Positions 34,609-43,602 of a stretch of 64,000 nucleotides of DNA are shown in pieces. The stretch covers positions 1 to 64,000 of the forward strand of contig CAXXOZ010000022.1 in the NCBI GenBank assembly GCA_963676435.2. Direction: 5' to 3'. The position numbers and the translations under genes were made by a program. Positions within the stretch are counted from its first letter, which is position 1; each line of letters opens with the position of its first letter. Origin of the DNA: CAXXOZ01 sp963676435. Lineage in GTDB: Bacteria > Bacillota > Clostridia > Lachnospirales > Lachnospiraceae. Below the pieces are notes generated by a model. That model worked only from the letters and a program-made list of their open reading frames with translations. It had not been told where the DNA came from and did not search any database.

Positions 34609-34672
34609 AAAGCACCTTCCTTTGCTTAGATTTGTTTTTCGCAAAAATAATCTTACCACAAAGAGGTGCTTT
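34609..34672 (-). promoter_or_regulatory. Inverted repeat that can hide the transposase ribosome site
   Basis: AAAGCACCT (34609-34617) and AGGTGCTTT (34664-34672) are perfect complements; CTTTG/CAAAG continues the stem inward after a small bulge. On the minus-strand RNA the proximal arm includes the transposase Shine-Dalgarno sequence. Confidence 0.6.
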
Positions 34673-34717
34673 CTTCTTTAATATTTTACCGAATGTAAAG
34701 TTACGCTATTAAGGCAA

Positions 34718-34746
34718 TTGACATTGTAAAATGGATGAATTATAAT
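34718..34746 (+). promoter_or_regulatory. MATE gene promoter; its -35 box is half target-site duplication
   Basis: TTGACA (34718-34723), 17-base spacer, TATAAT (34741-34746), both perfect. The first three bases of the -35 are the last three of the 11-bp duplicated target. Confidence 0.85.
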
Positions 34747-34779
34747 CAATATCTGGCGGAGTAAGATTAGGAGAAATAT

Positions 34780-36138
34780 ATGAAAAACGACTTAACTACG
34801 GGCAAAATAGCACCAACACTACTTAAATTTGCTCTACCCTTTTTATTGGCTAATGCCTTACAGGCTATATACGGAGCAACCGACCTATTCATTATTGGTC
34901 ATTTTACAGATCCACAAATAACGTCTGCTTCAGTATCAGCAGTTGCTACTGGCAGTCAGTTCATGCATACAATAACAATGATGATTCTAGGTCTTTGTAT
35001 TGGAACTACTGTTATTATTGCAAAATATACAGGAGCAAAAGATTACGACAAATTATCAAAAAGTATAGGAACTTCTACAATATTTTTTATAATTCTAGCT
35101 GTTGTATTAACTCCACTTATATTAACAATAAACAATCAGGTTGTTTCTTTTTTACAAACACCCGTTGAAGCAATTAACTACACAAAAGAATATCTCTTTT
35201 ACTGTTCACTTGGTATACCTTTTATTATAGGTTACAATTTAGTTAGTAGTATTTTCAGGGGACTTGGTGATTCAAAAACTCCATTAATATTTATAGGTAT
35301 TGCTTGTGTTTTTAATATCGCAATAGATTATGTTTTAGTTGCTCATTTTAATTTCGGCGCAAAAGGAGCTGCTATTGCAACAAGTTTCGCTCAATTAATT
35401 TCATTAGTTTTTTCAATTTTCTATATGAAAATAAAAGGCTTTTATTTTGAACTTAACAAATCACATTTCAAAATAAATATAGATATATTAAAAAACTTTT
35501 TCAAAGTAGGAGTGCCACTTGCACTTCAAGATACACTTATCAACTTATCCTTTTTAATTATAATTGCTGTCGTAAACACAATGGGAGTAACCTCTTCAGC
35601 AGCTGTAGGAGTTGTATCAAAACTTTTAGCTTTTTTATTCCTCCCTCAATCTGCATTTGCTGCAGCAATATCAACGATCAGTTCTCAAAACATTGGCGCT
35701 GGAAAGCCAAAGCGCTCTTTTCAATCTTTATATATAGGGATATTTTTCTCTATGATTTATGCTATTGTTACTTTTATAATATCTCAGGTCAAACCCGAAA
35801 TATTTATATCTATATTTACGGTTAATCCAGAGGTGCTTGAAGCTGGTTGCATGTATTTGAGAAGCTTTTCTTTTGACTTTTTATTAGTAAGTTGTGTGTT
35901 CTGTTTTAATACTTTCTTTGCGAGTTTTAATAAAGCTTTATTTTCAATGATTCACTCACTTATCGCAACTTTCCTTATCAGAATCCCGATATCATTTGCG
36001 GTCAGTAGAATGGCTAACGGAACACTTAAAGAAATGGGATTTGCGGCACCTTTATCTTCACTTTTTTCAATCATTGCCTGCTTGATATTCTTTTATTTCT
36101 TAAGAAAAAAAGTTATTTATCGTAAACAAAACCTTTAA
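34780..36138 (+). CDS. MATE-family multidrug/cation efflux transporter
   Basis: 452 residues and about twelve membrane helices in two homologous halves. The N-terminus (LTTGKIAPTLLKFALPFLLA then YGATDLFIIGHF) and the second-half counterpart (NFFKVGVPLALQDTLINLSF) are typical of NorM/DinF-like MATE proteins, which expel drugs or metabolites in exchange for Na+ or H+. ATG has AGGAGA 7 bases upstream. A single-gene unit; its 3' end overlaps the convergent HAAS-domain gene by 26 bases and no terminator is visible. Substrate unknown. Confidence 0.92.
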   Translation: MKNDLTTGKIAPTLLKFALPFLLANALQAIYGATDLFIIGHFTDPQITSASVSAVATGSQFMHTITMMILGLCIGTTVIIAKYTGAKDYDKLSKSIGTSTIFFIILAVVLTPLILTINNQVVSFLQTPVEAINYTKEYLFYCSLGIPFIIGYNLVSSIFRGLGDSKTPLIFIGIACVFNIAIDYVLVAHFNFGAKGAAIATSFAQLISLVFSIFYMKIKGFYFELNKSHFKINIDILKNFFKVGVPLALQDTLINLSFLIIIAVVNTMGVTSSAAVGVVSKLLAFLFLPQSAFAAAISTISSQNIGAGKPKRSFQSLYIGIFFSMIYAIVTFIISQVKPEIFISIFTVNPEVLEAGCMYLRSFSFDFLLVSCVFCFNTFFASFNKALFSMIHSLIATFLIRIPISFAVSRMANGTLKEMGFAAPLSSLFSIIACLIFFYFLRKKVIYRKQNL

Positions 36139-37093
36139 TCGTTGTTACTAGAGTTTCAATCACTATACCAAAAATAATGATTGCTAAAACAAACAGATTT
36201 ATATTTTCAAGAATCGTTCTCACTACTTCGGGTGCATCCTGAAGTAGTTTTATTATTTTATCAATAAATTCTATATTTAAAACATTTTCTCTGGTAAATA
36301 AAAAAACAACAAATATCAACGCCAAGGTATTACACACAAGTGTTACAAAAGAAAGCTTCTTAGTATATCTTCTTTCATATAACTTAAAGCTCTCATTTAT
36401 AATCCCTAGTAAAGTAATAATAACAATTACATACCACATCCCTCTTATATATTCCGCATTGAACAAATATCCAAACTGAACACCATCCATTGATAGATAT
36501 ATAAAGCCTGGGACAGATAATATATATATTGCAAATATCATACTTATTATCATTGCAAAAATCGGTTCTGAAATCTTTATACTCTCATTCCTCTTTGGTA
36601 CAGGAGGAAGATTTTCGATTGTGTTATTAGTAGGATTAATATTAACACCTTTTTTCTCAAGTATTGCAAATAATAATGTGATAAAACCAAATGCTGATAA
36701 AAGAGCCGATAAAAGATTACCAATATAACCTAAAGTCATATCTAGTATGCTTATATTTCCACTTAATGCATTTACTAAATTAGCAATAAAGAGACCTCCA
36801 GTAACCGAAATCAAAACTATTGTAAGCACAAACTTATACATCTGAAAGTATGCTCCACCTATTAAAAACCTACTTGAATCTGGATTGTATTTTTCAATAA
36901 GTTCAGAAGGTGTTCCTAGTTCATAAAGAACTACCATTATATCTTTTTCAGTCGGCTCAATATCTTTGCATCTTTCTTCTAGCATATCGTCTATAAGAGT
37001 TTCTAATTCTAGTTTTACATCATCTTTTATTTTCTTTGGCATCTTCTTTGTTACGGCATAAATATATCTTTCTATTAAATCATTTTTCATCAT
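36113..37093 (-). CDS. HAAS-domain membrane protein, partner of a PadR regulator
   Basis: 326 residues: an N-terminal helical HAAS-type domain (about 1-75: LIERYIYAVTKKMPKKIKDD, then LYELGTPSELIEKY) followed by six or so membrane helices. Such proteins are nearly always encoded directly after a PadR-family regulator, as here (overlap of 14 bases), and are thought to relay or tune its signal at the membrane; the mechanism is unknown. Two adjacent ATG codons exist; the second (37090) is better spaced from GGAGG. Confidence 0.75.
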   Translation of the reverse strand: MMKNDLIERYIYAVTKKMPKKIKDDVKLELETLIDDMLEERCKDIEPTEKDIMVVLYELGTPSELIEKYNPDSSRFLIGGAYFQMYKFVLTIVLISVTGGLFIANLVNALSGNISILDMTLGYIGNLLSALLSAFGFITLLFAILEKKGVNINPTNNTIENLPPVPKRNESIKISEPIFAMIISMIFAIYILSVPGFIYLSMDGVQFGYLFNAEYIRGMWYVIVIITLLGIINESFKLYERRYTKKLSFVTLVCNTLALIFVVFLFTRENVLNIEFIDKIIKLLQDAPEVVRTILENINLFVLAIIIFGIVIETLVTTIKGFVYDK

Positions 37094-37424
37094 TATCCCT
37101 CCATAACTTTTCTATACTTGAAACATTATCAAGCCAATTATCATTTAATTTATCCCTTACTTCTTTTCCCTTAGGTGTTGTTTTATAGTATTTTCTTGGT
37201 TTAGAACCTGAAGTTTCCCAGCTGCTTTCTAATAGCCCCTGACTTTCAAGTCTCCTTAGCAAAGGATACAGCGTATTTGCCTGAACATCTATTCCGCTGC
37301 TATTTAAATCACTCACAAGACTGTATCCATACATTGGCTTATTTAGTTTTATAAGAACACTTAAAACTATAGTTCCTCGTCTTAACTCCTGAATGAGCCC
37401 AGATAAAATATTTTCAGTTTCCAT
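37080..37424 (-). CDS. PadR-family transcriptional regulator
   Basis: 114 residues from the ATG at 37424 (GGTGG 5 bases upstream; a GTG at 37442 gives a longer but less likely form). The winged helix contains RRGTIVLSVLIKLNKPMYGY, the signature ANTLYPLLRRLESQGLLESS and the wing RKYYKTTPKGKEV. PadR proteins of this short type repress their own operon and a membrane partner. The promoter just upstream has a TGTGT-TAT-ACACA palindrome between its boxes. Confidence 0.9.
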   Translation of the reverse strand: METENILSGLIQELRRGTIVLSVLIKLNKPMYGYSLVSDLNSSGIDVQANTLYPLLRRLESQGLLESSWETSGSKPRKYYKTTPKGKEVRDKLNDNWLDNVSSIEKLWRDNDEK

Positions 37425-37457
37425 AGTTGCACCACCTAGCACTTTATTGTTTGTTTA

Positions 37458-37486
37458 ATTATAGTGTGTTATACACAGTATGTCAA
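37458..37486 (-). promoter_or_regulatory. PadR operon promoter with palindromic operator
   Basis: Minus strand: TTGACA (37486-37481), 17-base spacer, TATAAT (37463-37458), a perfect consensus. The spacer carries TGTGT-TAT-ACACA (37465-37477), the likely PadR binding site. Confidence 0.85.
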
Positions 37487-37489
37487 TAG

Positions 37490-37521
37490 AAAAAAACTCC
37501 CTTTGAAATTAGAGGAAGTTT
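37490..37521 (-). terminator. Terminator after the zinc-ribbon membrane protein gene
   Basis: Minus strand: 8-bp stem AAACTTCC/GGGAGTTT (one U-G pair), 12-base loop, then further T (about 37521-37490). Confidence 0.65.
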
Positions 37522-37555
37522 ATATAATATTATTTTTTTATTATTCTTTTATTTT

Positions 37556-39646
37556 TTATTCCCACAAATATTCTCTAATCGGATAATATGATTCGCTATA
37601 TTTATCATCTACGATTTCAACAATCATTACATTTTCATTTTTTATTATATCTAAAATTTTAGAGTTATTCATATTTAACTTTACACCAAAAATAAGTAAC
37701 CCTTCATTTTCGATACTATATAAAAGTTCTTCAAATTCCTCTTTTAATTCATATTTTAAATTTATTTTTTTCTCAATACCACTTTTCTTTATAGTTGATT
37801 CATCATACATTGACATTTCATTTTCTAAAAAACTTATTCTTTCAATTGTGGATTTAATATTTACTAAAGTACTAGAATGAATATTTTCTTCAAATTCCTG
37901 ATATGTTTTTTCATAGCTTTCACCTTCATTTGAAACATATTGACTGCAATTAGTAGAATAACTACCTTTAAAAGCATAGTACATCATGTATACTTCCTTT
38001 TCACCCGAAAGAATACTATCAAGTTCAGTTTTATTCAAAGGTTCTTTAAAGCTTATAAGAACTTTCGTATCATCATCTATGTTTTTCTTTAATTTCTTAT
38101 AGTCCTTTTCTGCATTTTCAATCCTTTTATCTTCTGAAATTATGCTTCCCCATAACTTCCCGTTTTTATACCTAGAGTAGTTGAAATTCCTAAAGTTCGC
38201 TTTGTATTCACCATTAGCTATTCTTTTTAAATTTGATTGTGCTGTTTCATCATCCAAAACACCACCCAAAACCACATCCTTAATAGCATACTCCTGAATC
38301 TTAAATCCAACATCTTCTGAAAGTGTTAGAAGATATCTAAAATTCCCAGGCGTCAATGAATTATATTTAGCAATTAAATAATCAGGTCTTGCAAACGCCA
38401 GTATCATATATACACATGATGTAATTATAACTACATATCTAAACAGCATAAACTTCTCTTTAAATATGTTTATTATAAGTCCTGCCAGTAAAAAAACTTC
38501 AAGTACCAAAAACCATATAACTAGTATTCTAAGTTTTGATAACTCATAGACCTTTATATACATAATCATTCTAAAACCACTTGACGCAATTAAAATATAA
38601 GTACAAACCGATATGATAGATAATAAAATTTTCAAAACTTTGCTGTTTTTAAATATCATGTTGCAAATCAAAACTATTACAATATTTATAAAGCTTACAA
38701 ATAATAGCTGAAAAAATCCTTCTCTGGCATACTGGGCATAAGTATAATTATCTGGCAAGCTTAAGTTCCCTAAAAATAAATACATCACTTGGATTACCGA
38801 AAAAGCTATATAAACCACCCCAATAATAGATAAAAAAGTTATTGCAACTAAAGGTTCTTTATTTTTTATGTTATATGCTTTATCATCAATATCTTTTTTA
38901 GCAAGTTTTGTAATAAAACCATATGTGGAAAGAAAAACAATAACTGTTAAAAATACAATTTTTATAACATCCCATATAAAATCACTCTCAAAAAAGAATA
39001 TTTTAAACAAGTTGCCAAATACAAGATCAGCTGTAGATAATAAATACAATATAAAAATCAATAACGGTATTGAAATACACAAACCAATAAAAACAGGATA
39101 TATTTTTTTGCCTAACTCTTCTTTTTGATTTTTCTTAAATTCTTTAAAGTCTGTAAAAGGCCTATAAATATTTATTATTGTCCCAAAAAATATTTTTATT
39201 CCACTTAAAAAGTATTTCCAAATATCCCACTCTTTTTCTTCATAAAAATTTGTGCTGATTGAAATAATCACTAGTAAAAATAGACATAAGTAATTAAAAA
39301 AATGTATAAAAGGATCTGCTGTTAGAAACATTGATATACTAATTAAAATCATTAGGCAAAAATATACTTTACTAATAAATTTAATTTTTATTTCTAATAT
39401 TCTCATTAGATATGAGTAAAATAATATTGTTCCAATAACAAAAAATGGAAAAGTAACTCCTGAAAGGTTTTCATAAAGACAAAATGTTAAAAATGCGGCA
39501 TAGATAGATATTGAAATAATTAACTTTATGAAATTGGCTTTTAACTTTTTAGTAAGTTCTGAATCTCTTTTAACTACTTTCCCACATTTGGGGCAAAAGA
39601 CAGCATCTTCATTAATTAAATACTCGCAATTTTTGCAATTACTCAT
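37556..39646 (-). CDS. Zinc-ribbon polytopic membrane protein (DUF4153/DUF4173-like)
   Basis: 696 residues from the ATG at 39646 (GGAGGG 6 bases upstream), overlapping the XRE gene by 8 bases. A zinc ribbon (CKNCEYLINEDAVFCPKCGK, four Cys) opens the protein, then about twelve membrane helices (40-460) with the loop NIYRPFTDFKEFKKNQKE and the YTYAQYAREGFFQLLFVSFI motif of DUF4153/4173 proteins. A C-terminal hydrophilic part (about 480-696), Tyr/Glu-rich, is of unknown function. The clustered XRE and DUF2975 genes suggest a shared regulatory unit at the membrane. Confidence 0.7.
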   Translation of the reverse strand: MSNCKNCEYLINEDAVFCPKCGKVVKRDSELTKKLKANFIKLIISISIYAAFLTFCLYENLSGVTFPFFVIGTILFYSYLMRILEIKIKFISKVYFCLMILISISMFLTADPFIHFFNYLCLFLLVIISISTNFYEEKEWDIWKYFLSGIKIFFGTIINIYRPFTDFKEFKKNQKEELGKKIYPVFIGLCISIPLLIFILYLLSTADLVFGNLFKIFFFESDFIWDVIKIVFLTVIVFLSTYGFITKLAKKDIDDKAYNIKNKEPLVAITFLSIIGVVYIAFSVIQVMYLFLGNLSLPDNYTYAQYAREGFFQLLFVSFINIVIVLICNMIFKNSKVLKILLSIISVCTYILIASSGFRMIMYIKVYELSKLRILVIWFLVLEVFLLAGLIINIFKEKFMLFRYVVIITSCVYMILAFARPDYLIAKYNSLTPGNFRYLLTLSEDVGFKIQEYAIKDVVLGGVLDDETAQSNLKRIANGEYKANFRNFNYSRYKNGKLWGSIISEDKRIENAEKDYKKLKKNIDDDTKVLISFKEPLNKTELDSILSGEKEVYMMYYAFKGSYSTNCSQYVSNEGESYEKTYQEFEENIHSSTLVNIKSTIERISFLENEMSMYDESTIKKSGIEKKINLKYELKEEFEELLYSIENEGLLIFGVKLNMNNSKILDIIKNENVMIVEIVDDKYSESYYPIREYLWE

Positions 39647-39851
39647 TTTCATCCCTCCACTCAAGTATATCTCCCGGCTGACACTCAAGCACTTCACAAA
39701 TCTTATCAAGTGTAGAAACTTTAATAGCTTTTGCTTTTCCATTTTTCAGTACAGAAATATTTGCCATCGTAATCCCTACTTCTTCAGAAAGTTTTGTTAC
39801 ACTCATTTTTCTTTTTGCTAACATTACATCTATATTAATAATTATCGCCAT
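39639..39851 (-). CDS. Small XRE-family (YozG-like) regulator
   Basis: 70 residues, almost entirely a helix-turn-helix (MSVTKLSEEVGITMANISVL, then DKICEVLECQPGDILEW). Such minimal Cro-like regulators regularly accompany DUF2975 membrane proteins. ATG at 39851 with GAGGTG 5 bases upstream; 9 bases after the DUF2975 gene. Probably binds the TATCGT/ACGATA palindrome in the operon promoter (inferred). Confidence 0.88.
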   Translation of the reverse strand: MAIIINIDVMLAKRKMSVTKLSEEVGITMANISVLKNGKAKAIKVSTLDKICEVLECQPGDILEWRDENE

Positions 39852-39860
39852 ATCAACACC

Positions 39861-40340
39861 TCAAATCGTAAGTTCATTCTCATTTTTTATTTCACTCGCA
39901 TTTAGTACAAGATGAGATAAAGAAGCAGAAAGAACGCCTATAGCTATACCAATAAAAACCAAAATCAGTACTGTTATTATCACTACCAAACTGCTTGACC
40001 ATATAATCGAAAACACCATCGAAACCACAAAAAAGAAAACAGAATCACATATAGCCAGTAAGCTAATAGTTTTAAGTGATTTTGCATTTTTCTTTGAAAA
40101 AGAATTATCATCACCTATTTCAATACATATTTTATAAAAAATCCCTAAAGCTACGAAACAAGGTATTGCCACAATCCAAATCAAAACTATCCAAGGCCAG
40201 TATAAATTCTCTAAGCTGGCATTTTTCGATACCATATCCATTCCTAATACTGGTAGTATTAAGAAAAATACTACCAACCCAATAACTCCAGTAATTAGAG
40301 TTATTACTTTTAACCATTTTGCTAAGTATTTTTGCTCCAT
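39861..40340 (-). CDS. DUF2975-family membrane protein
   Basis: 159 residues with four membrane helices (about 12-35, 48-68, 92-113, 118-143) and the FYKICIEIGDDNSFSKKNAKSL motif typical of DUF2975, found between helices 2 and 3. Function of the family is unknown; it is consistently paired with a small XRE regulator, as here. First gene of the operon; GGAGGG 6 bases before the ATG. Confidence 0.88.
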   Translation of the reverse strand: MEQKYLAKWLKVITLITGVIGLVVFFLILPVLGMDMVSKNASLENLYWPWIVLIWIVAIPCFVALGIFYKICIEIGDDNSFSKKNAKSLKTISLLAICDSVFFFVVSMVFSIIWSSSLVVIITVLILVFIGIAIGVLSASLSHLVLNASEIKNENELTI

Positions 40341-40361
40341 AAAAATCCCTCCTTTTTTTAT

Positions 40362-40430
40362 ACTATATCCTTAAATAATAGAAAAGTCAATATAAATTTA
40401 TCGTTTTACGATAAATTTATATTGACTTTT
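40362..40430 (-). promoter_or_regulatory. Promoter of the DUF2975 operon merged with a 23-bp perfect palindrome
   Basis: Minus strand: -35 TTGACT (40390-40385), 17-base spacer, -10 TATAGT (40367-40362). The -35 lies inside one arm of a perfect 23-bp inverted repeat (40382-40404 with 40408-40430, 3-base loop) whose centre is TATCGT-TTT-ACGATA. The stem with its trailing T residues can also end mgtC transcripts. Confidence 0.75.
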
Positions 40431-40473
40431 TGTCTTGCTATGAAAAAGGTACATCTAATGATGCACCTAAGCT

Positions 40474-41157
40474 TTATTCATGTTCTTTATAAGCAAATAC
40501 TACATTTTCCATATTTGAAATGTTTTTTAGTATTTCTTCACTTATCTCTTTTTTATTCAATGATATAGTTAGTTCAAGTCCCACACAGTCTTTTGTAGCA
40601 CTTCTAGGAGGCCTTACATCCATATTAGAAATCGAAAAACCACTATATAGATTTTCAAATATAGTATTTAGATTATTCACACCTTTTATTTCTGCGTATA
40701 TGTGAATCGAACCGTATATTTTTCTAAATCTTGAAGGTATAACAAAAATTCCTAAAACAATTAGAAAACATATAACTGCACCTTCATAAAATCCAACACC
40801 TATGGAAAGTCCGATAGCCGCAGTACTCCATAAACCAGCCGCAGTAGTTAGACCCGTGATTTCCTGAGTGTACTGCCTTACCAGTATCATGCCTGCTCCT
40901 AGGAATCCTATTCCAGAGATTACCTGTGCTGTAATCCTAGTGGGATCAGAATCAAATCCCATAATTTGTGTTACGAACATACCTACAAGTGCTGCAAGTG
41001 TAGCTCCTAGACAAACCAAAATATGAGTTCTAATTCCTGCTGCTTTACCAGAACGGTCTCTCTCTAGTCCAATAACTCCACTAAAAATTGCAGCCATTAT
41101 AATTCGAATAAATATAGTTGCTAGATTATACTCTCTTAAATAATCTATAAACTCCAT
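40474..41157 (-). CDS. MgtC/SapB-family membrane protein
   Basis: 227 residues: four to five membrane helices in the first 135 (conserved GVIGLERDRSGKAAGIRTHI, GFDSDPTRITAQVISGIGFL and GAGMILVR) followed by a cytoplasmic ACT-like domain (about 145-227). Relatives influence magnesium adaptation and acid tolerance or ATP synthase activity. AAAGGAGA precedes the ATG. Last gene of a run with the SDR gene (24 bases) and purH. Confidence 0.92.
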   Translation of the reverse strand: MEFIDYLREYNLATIFIRIIMAAIFSGVIGLERDRSGKAAGIRTHILVCLGATLAALVGMFVTQIMGFDSDPTRITAQVISGIGFLGAGMILVRQYTQEITGLTTAAGLWSTAAIGLSIGVGFYEGAVICFLIVLGIFVIPSRFRKIYGSIHIYAEIKGVNNLNTIFENLYSGFSISNMDVRPPRSATKDCVGLELTISLNKKEISEEILKNISNMENVVFAYKEHE

Positions 41158-41181
41158 ATTTTTCTCCTTTTGTTGAAGTCA

Positions 41182-42015
41182 CTACTTAAAATTACAACCC
41201 GTTAATTCCTCACTAAGCTCAAACAATTGCTTTGAAAGATCTGGGTCCCTGGACAAAATTGAAGTAGGCTCACTTTTACATTTATAATAATATTTTCCTG
41301 TTTTACCTTTAACCTCATTGCTAGTTGCAAGATATACACTTGTTTTTGCACCTTCTTCAGGCTTTAAGAAAAATTTTCCAAGGTTTTCAACTATAACTTT
41401 TCCAAATCCATTTTCTCTATTTATACCTATATTAGTAGCAACTGCACCTGGAAAACAGCTGTTTACAGATATTTTTCTATCAAATAATCTTTTTGCTAGC
41501 TCTCTGGTAAACAAAATATTTGCTAGTTTACTTTGAGAATAAGCTTTTATAACATTATACTTCTCCTCAAGATTGATGTCATCGAAGTGAATCTTTCCCA
41601 CTTTATGAGCTCCTGAAGATACATTTATTATTCTAGCACCACTTTCCATTAAATCTATTAATAACAGAGTTAGTAAAAAGTGCCCTAAATGATTAACTCC
41701 AAACTGTCTTTCAAAACCATCTTTTGTAACTTCTCTTTTCAAAGAAATAAAACCAGCATTATTTATAAGAATGTCAAGTTTTTTATATTTGTCATGAAAA
41801 TCCCTAGAAAATCTTCTAATAGATTCTAAATCCGCAAGATCACAATACATTAAATCCAAACTTCTGCCTGGAACTTTCATAAGTTCTTTATATGCATCAT
41901 TCCCTCTGTTCATATCTCTGCAGAGCATGACTACATTCATACCCATATCACTTAAGATAGCTGTAGTAGCCTTTCCGATACCTGAATTAGCACCCGTTAC
42001 AATAACAGTTTTCAT
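41182..42015 (-). CDS. Short-chain dehydrogenase/reductase
   Basis: 277 residues. Nucleotide-binding TGANSGIG (residues 7-14), structural NNAGF, catalytic Ser in NVSSGAH and YSQSKLANILF with the Tyr and Lys. CRDMNRG after strand 2 suggests NADP(H) preference. The overall form is that of retinol-dehydrogenase/WWOX-like SDRs; the substrate cannot be predicted. AGGAGG 4 bases before the ATG; 8 bases after purH, so probably cotranscribed. Confidence 0.9.
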   Translation of the reverse strand: MKTVIVTGANSGIGKATTAILSDMGMNVVMLCRDMNRGNDAYKELMKVPGRSLDLMYCDLADLESIRRFSRDFHDKYKKLDILINNAGFISLKREVTKDGFERQFGVNHLGHFLLTLLLIDLMESGARIINVSSGAHKVGKIHFDDINLEEKYNVIKAYSQSKLANILFTRELAKRLFDRKISVNSCFPGAVATNIGINRENGFGKVIVENLGKFFLKPEEGAKTSVYLATSNEVKGKTGKYYYKCKSEPTSILSRDPDLSKQLFELSEELTGCNFK

Positions 42016-42023
42016 ATTACCTC

Positions 42024-43580
42024 CTAGTGTTTGAAGTGTCTCATACCAGTAAATACCATTGCGATTCCATATTCATCACACTTTTTAATAGAATCTTCAT
42101 CATTTACTGAACCACCTGGCTGAATTATTGCTTTTATTCCTGCTTTATAAGCTTCTTCCACACAATCATCAAATGGGAAAAATGCATCCGATGCTAAAAC
42201 TGCACCTTTTGTTGCACCCTCACCAATTAACTCTTCTGAATGTTCAACGGCCTGTTTTGTTGCCCATACTCTGTTTACTTGACCTGGTCCAATTCCAACC
42301 GTTTGCTTATTCTTAACAATTGCAATACCATTTGACTTAACAAACTTAACTATTTTCATACCAAACAACATATCTTTTAGCTGTTCTTCAGTAGGAACAG
42401 TTTTTGTTACAACTTTTACTTCTTCCATAGCTGGAACTAATTTTGAATCAATAGTTTGAACGATAAGTCCACCATTTACCTTTTTAAGATCATAAGCTTC
42501 TTCTGGTTGTGGAATTTCAATATTTTCAAGTTCTAAAACTCTAATATTTTTCTTTGTTGAAAATATTTCTAAAGCCTCTTTATCGTAACCAGGAGCTACT
42601 ATGACCTCTAGGAAAACATCTTTCATTTTCATAGCCAATTCTTTTGTAACGGTTCTATTTATAACAACAATACCACCAAATATTGAAACTTTATCTGCTT
42701 CATAAGCCTTATCCCAAGCTTTTTCAATGTCTTCATCTGAACCTACTCCACAAGGATTACCATGTTTGCAAGCAACTACTGTTGGCTCAGTAAATTCTTT
42801 TGAAAGCTCTAAAGCCCCATTAGTATCGTTTATATTATTAAATGAAAGGTCTTTACCATTTAACTGTTTTGCCTGTGCCAAAGTTCCCTTATCTTTTCCT
42901 AATTCTTTATAAAAAGCAGCTCTTTGATGAGGATTTTCTCCATATCTCATATCCTGAACTTTTTCATAAGTCATGGTTAAAGTATTTGGGAAATCTTTAT
43001 CTCCTCTTTCTTTTTTAAGATACTCTGCAATCATTGCATCATAATCAGCAGTATGCATGAAAACTTTGTGCATCAGATAAAACTTTGTTTCTACAGAAAC
43101 ACTTCCATTCTCTTTTAATTCCTTTAGAACAACTTCATAATCCTCTGGATCAACTACAACTACTACATCCTGATAATTTTTAGCTGCTGCTCTAAGCATA
43201 GTAGGTCCACCAATATCAATATTCTCTACTGCGTCTTCTCTAGTAACATCCTCCTTCATAATTGTATTCTTGAAGGGATAAAGATTAACTATTACCAAAT
43301 CTATTGGTTTTATGTCTAAATCATCTAATTTTATCATATGCTCAGGATTTGATCTCATAGCTAATATTCCCGCATGTACATTTGGATGAAGAGTTTTTAC
43401 TCTTCCATCTAAACATTCTGGGAAACCTGTAATTTCTGTAATTTCTTTTACAGGAATATCAGAAGCCTTCAATTTAGCGTAGGTCCCTCCTGTTGAAATA
43501 ATTTCGACTCCTAAGTTTTCTAGTTCTTTAGCAAGTTCAATAATTCCATTCTTGTCAGACACACTTATTAATGCTCTCAT
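42024..43580 (-). CDS. purH: Bifunctional AICAR transformylase / IMP cyclohydrolase
   Basis: 518 residues, full length. The N-terminal MGS-like cyclohydrolase domain (1 to about 145) starts RALISVSDKNGIIELAKELE and contains STGGT and GRVKTLHPNVHAGIL; the transformylase domain carries RYGENPHQ, the catalytic KHGNPCGVG and the end GMRHFKH. It does the last two steps of IMP synthesis. It is separated from the other pur genes; the guaB gene, using IMP, is 2.7 kb upstream on the same strand with a GGDEF-EAL gene between them (22-base gap). Confidence 0.96.
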   Translation of the reverse strand: MRALISVSDKNGIIELAKELENLGVEIISTGGTYAKLKASDIPVKEITEITGFPECLDGRVKTLHPNVHAGILAMRSNPEHMIKLDDLDIKPIDLVIVNLYPFKNTIMKEDVTREDAVENIDIGGPTMLRAAAKNYQDVVVVVDPEDYEVVLKELKENGSVSVETKFYLMHKVFMHTADYDAMIAEYLKKERGDKDFPNTLTMTYEKVQDMRYGENPHQRAAFYKELGKDKGTLAQAKQLNGKDLSFNNINDTNGALELSKEFTEPTVVACKHGNPCGVGSDEDIEKAWDKAYEADKVSIFGGIVVINRTVTKELAMKMKDVFLEVIVAPGYDKEALEIFSTKKNIRVLELENIEIPQPEEAYDLKKVNGGLIVQTIDSKLVPAMEEVKVVTKTVPTEEQLKDMLFGMKIVKFVKSNGIAIVKNKQTVGIGPGQVNRVWATKQAVEHSEELIGEGATKGAVLASDAFFPFDDCVEEAYKAGIKAIIQPGGSVNDEDSIKKCDEYGIAMVFTGMRHFKH

Positions 43581-43602
43581 TTAACACACCTCTTTATATA
43601 TA

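Larger units (their letters stand above)
32901..34709 (-). mobile_element. ISLre2-family insertion sequence with 11-bp direct repeats
   Basis: 1809 bp. Terminal inverted repeats match at 18 of 21 positions (32901-32921 with 34689-34709, starting ATAGCGT). The flanks carry identical 11-bp repeats TAAGGCAATTG (32890-32900 and 34710-34720), the target-site duplication (9-11 bp depending on where the ends are set). One transposase gene fills most of it. It sits between the divergent nifJ and MATE promoters. The intact ends, duplication and transposase suggest a recent, possibly active copy. Confidence 0.9.
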
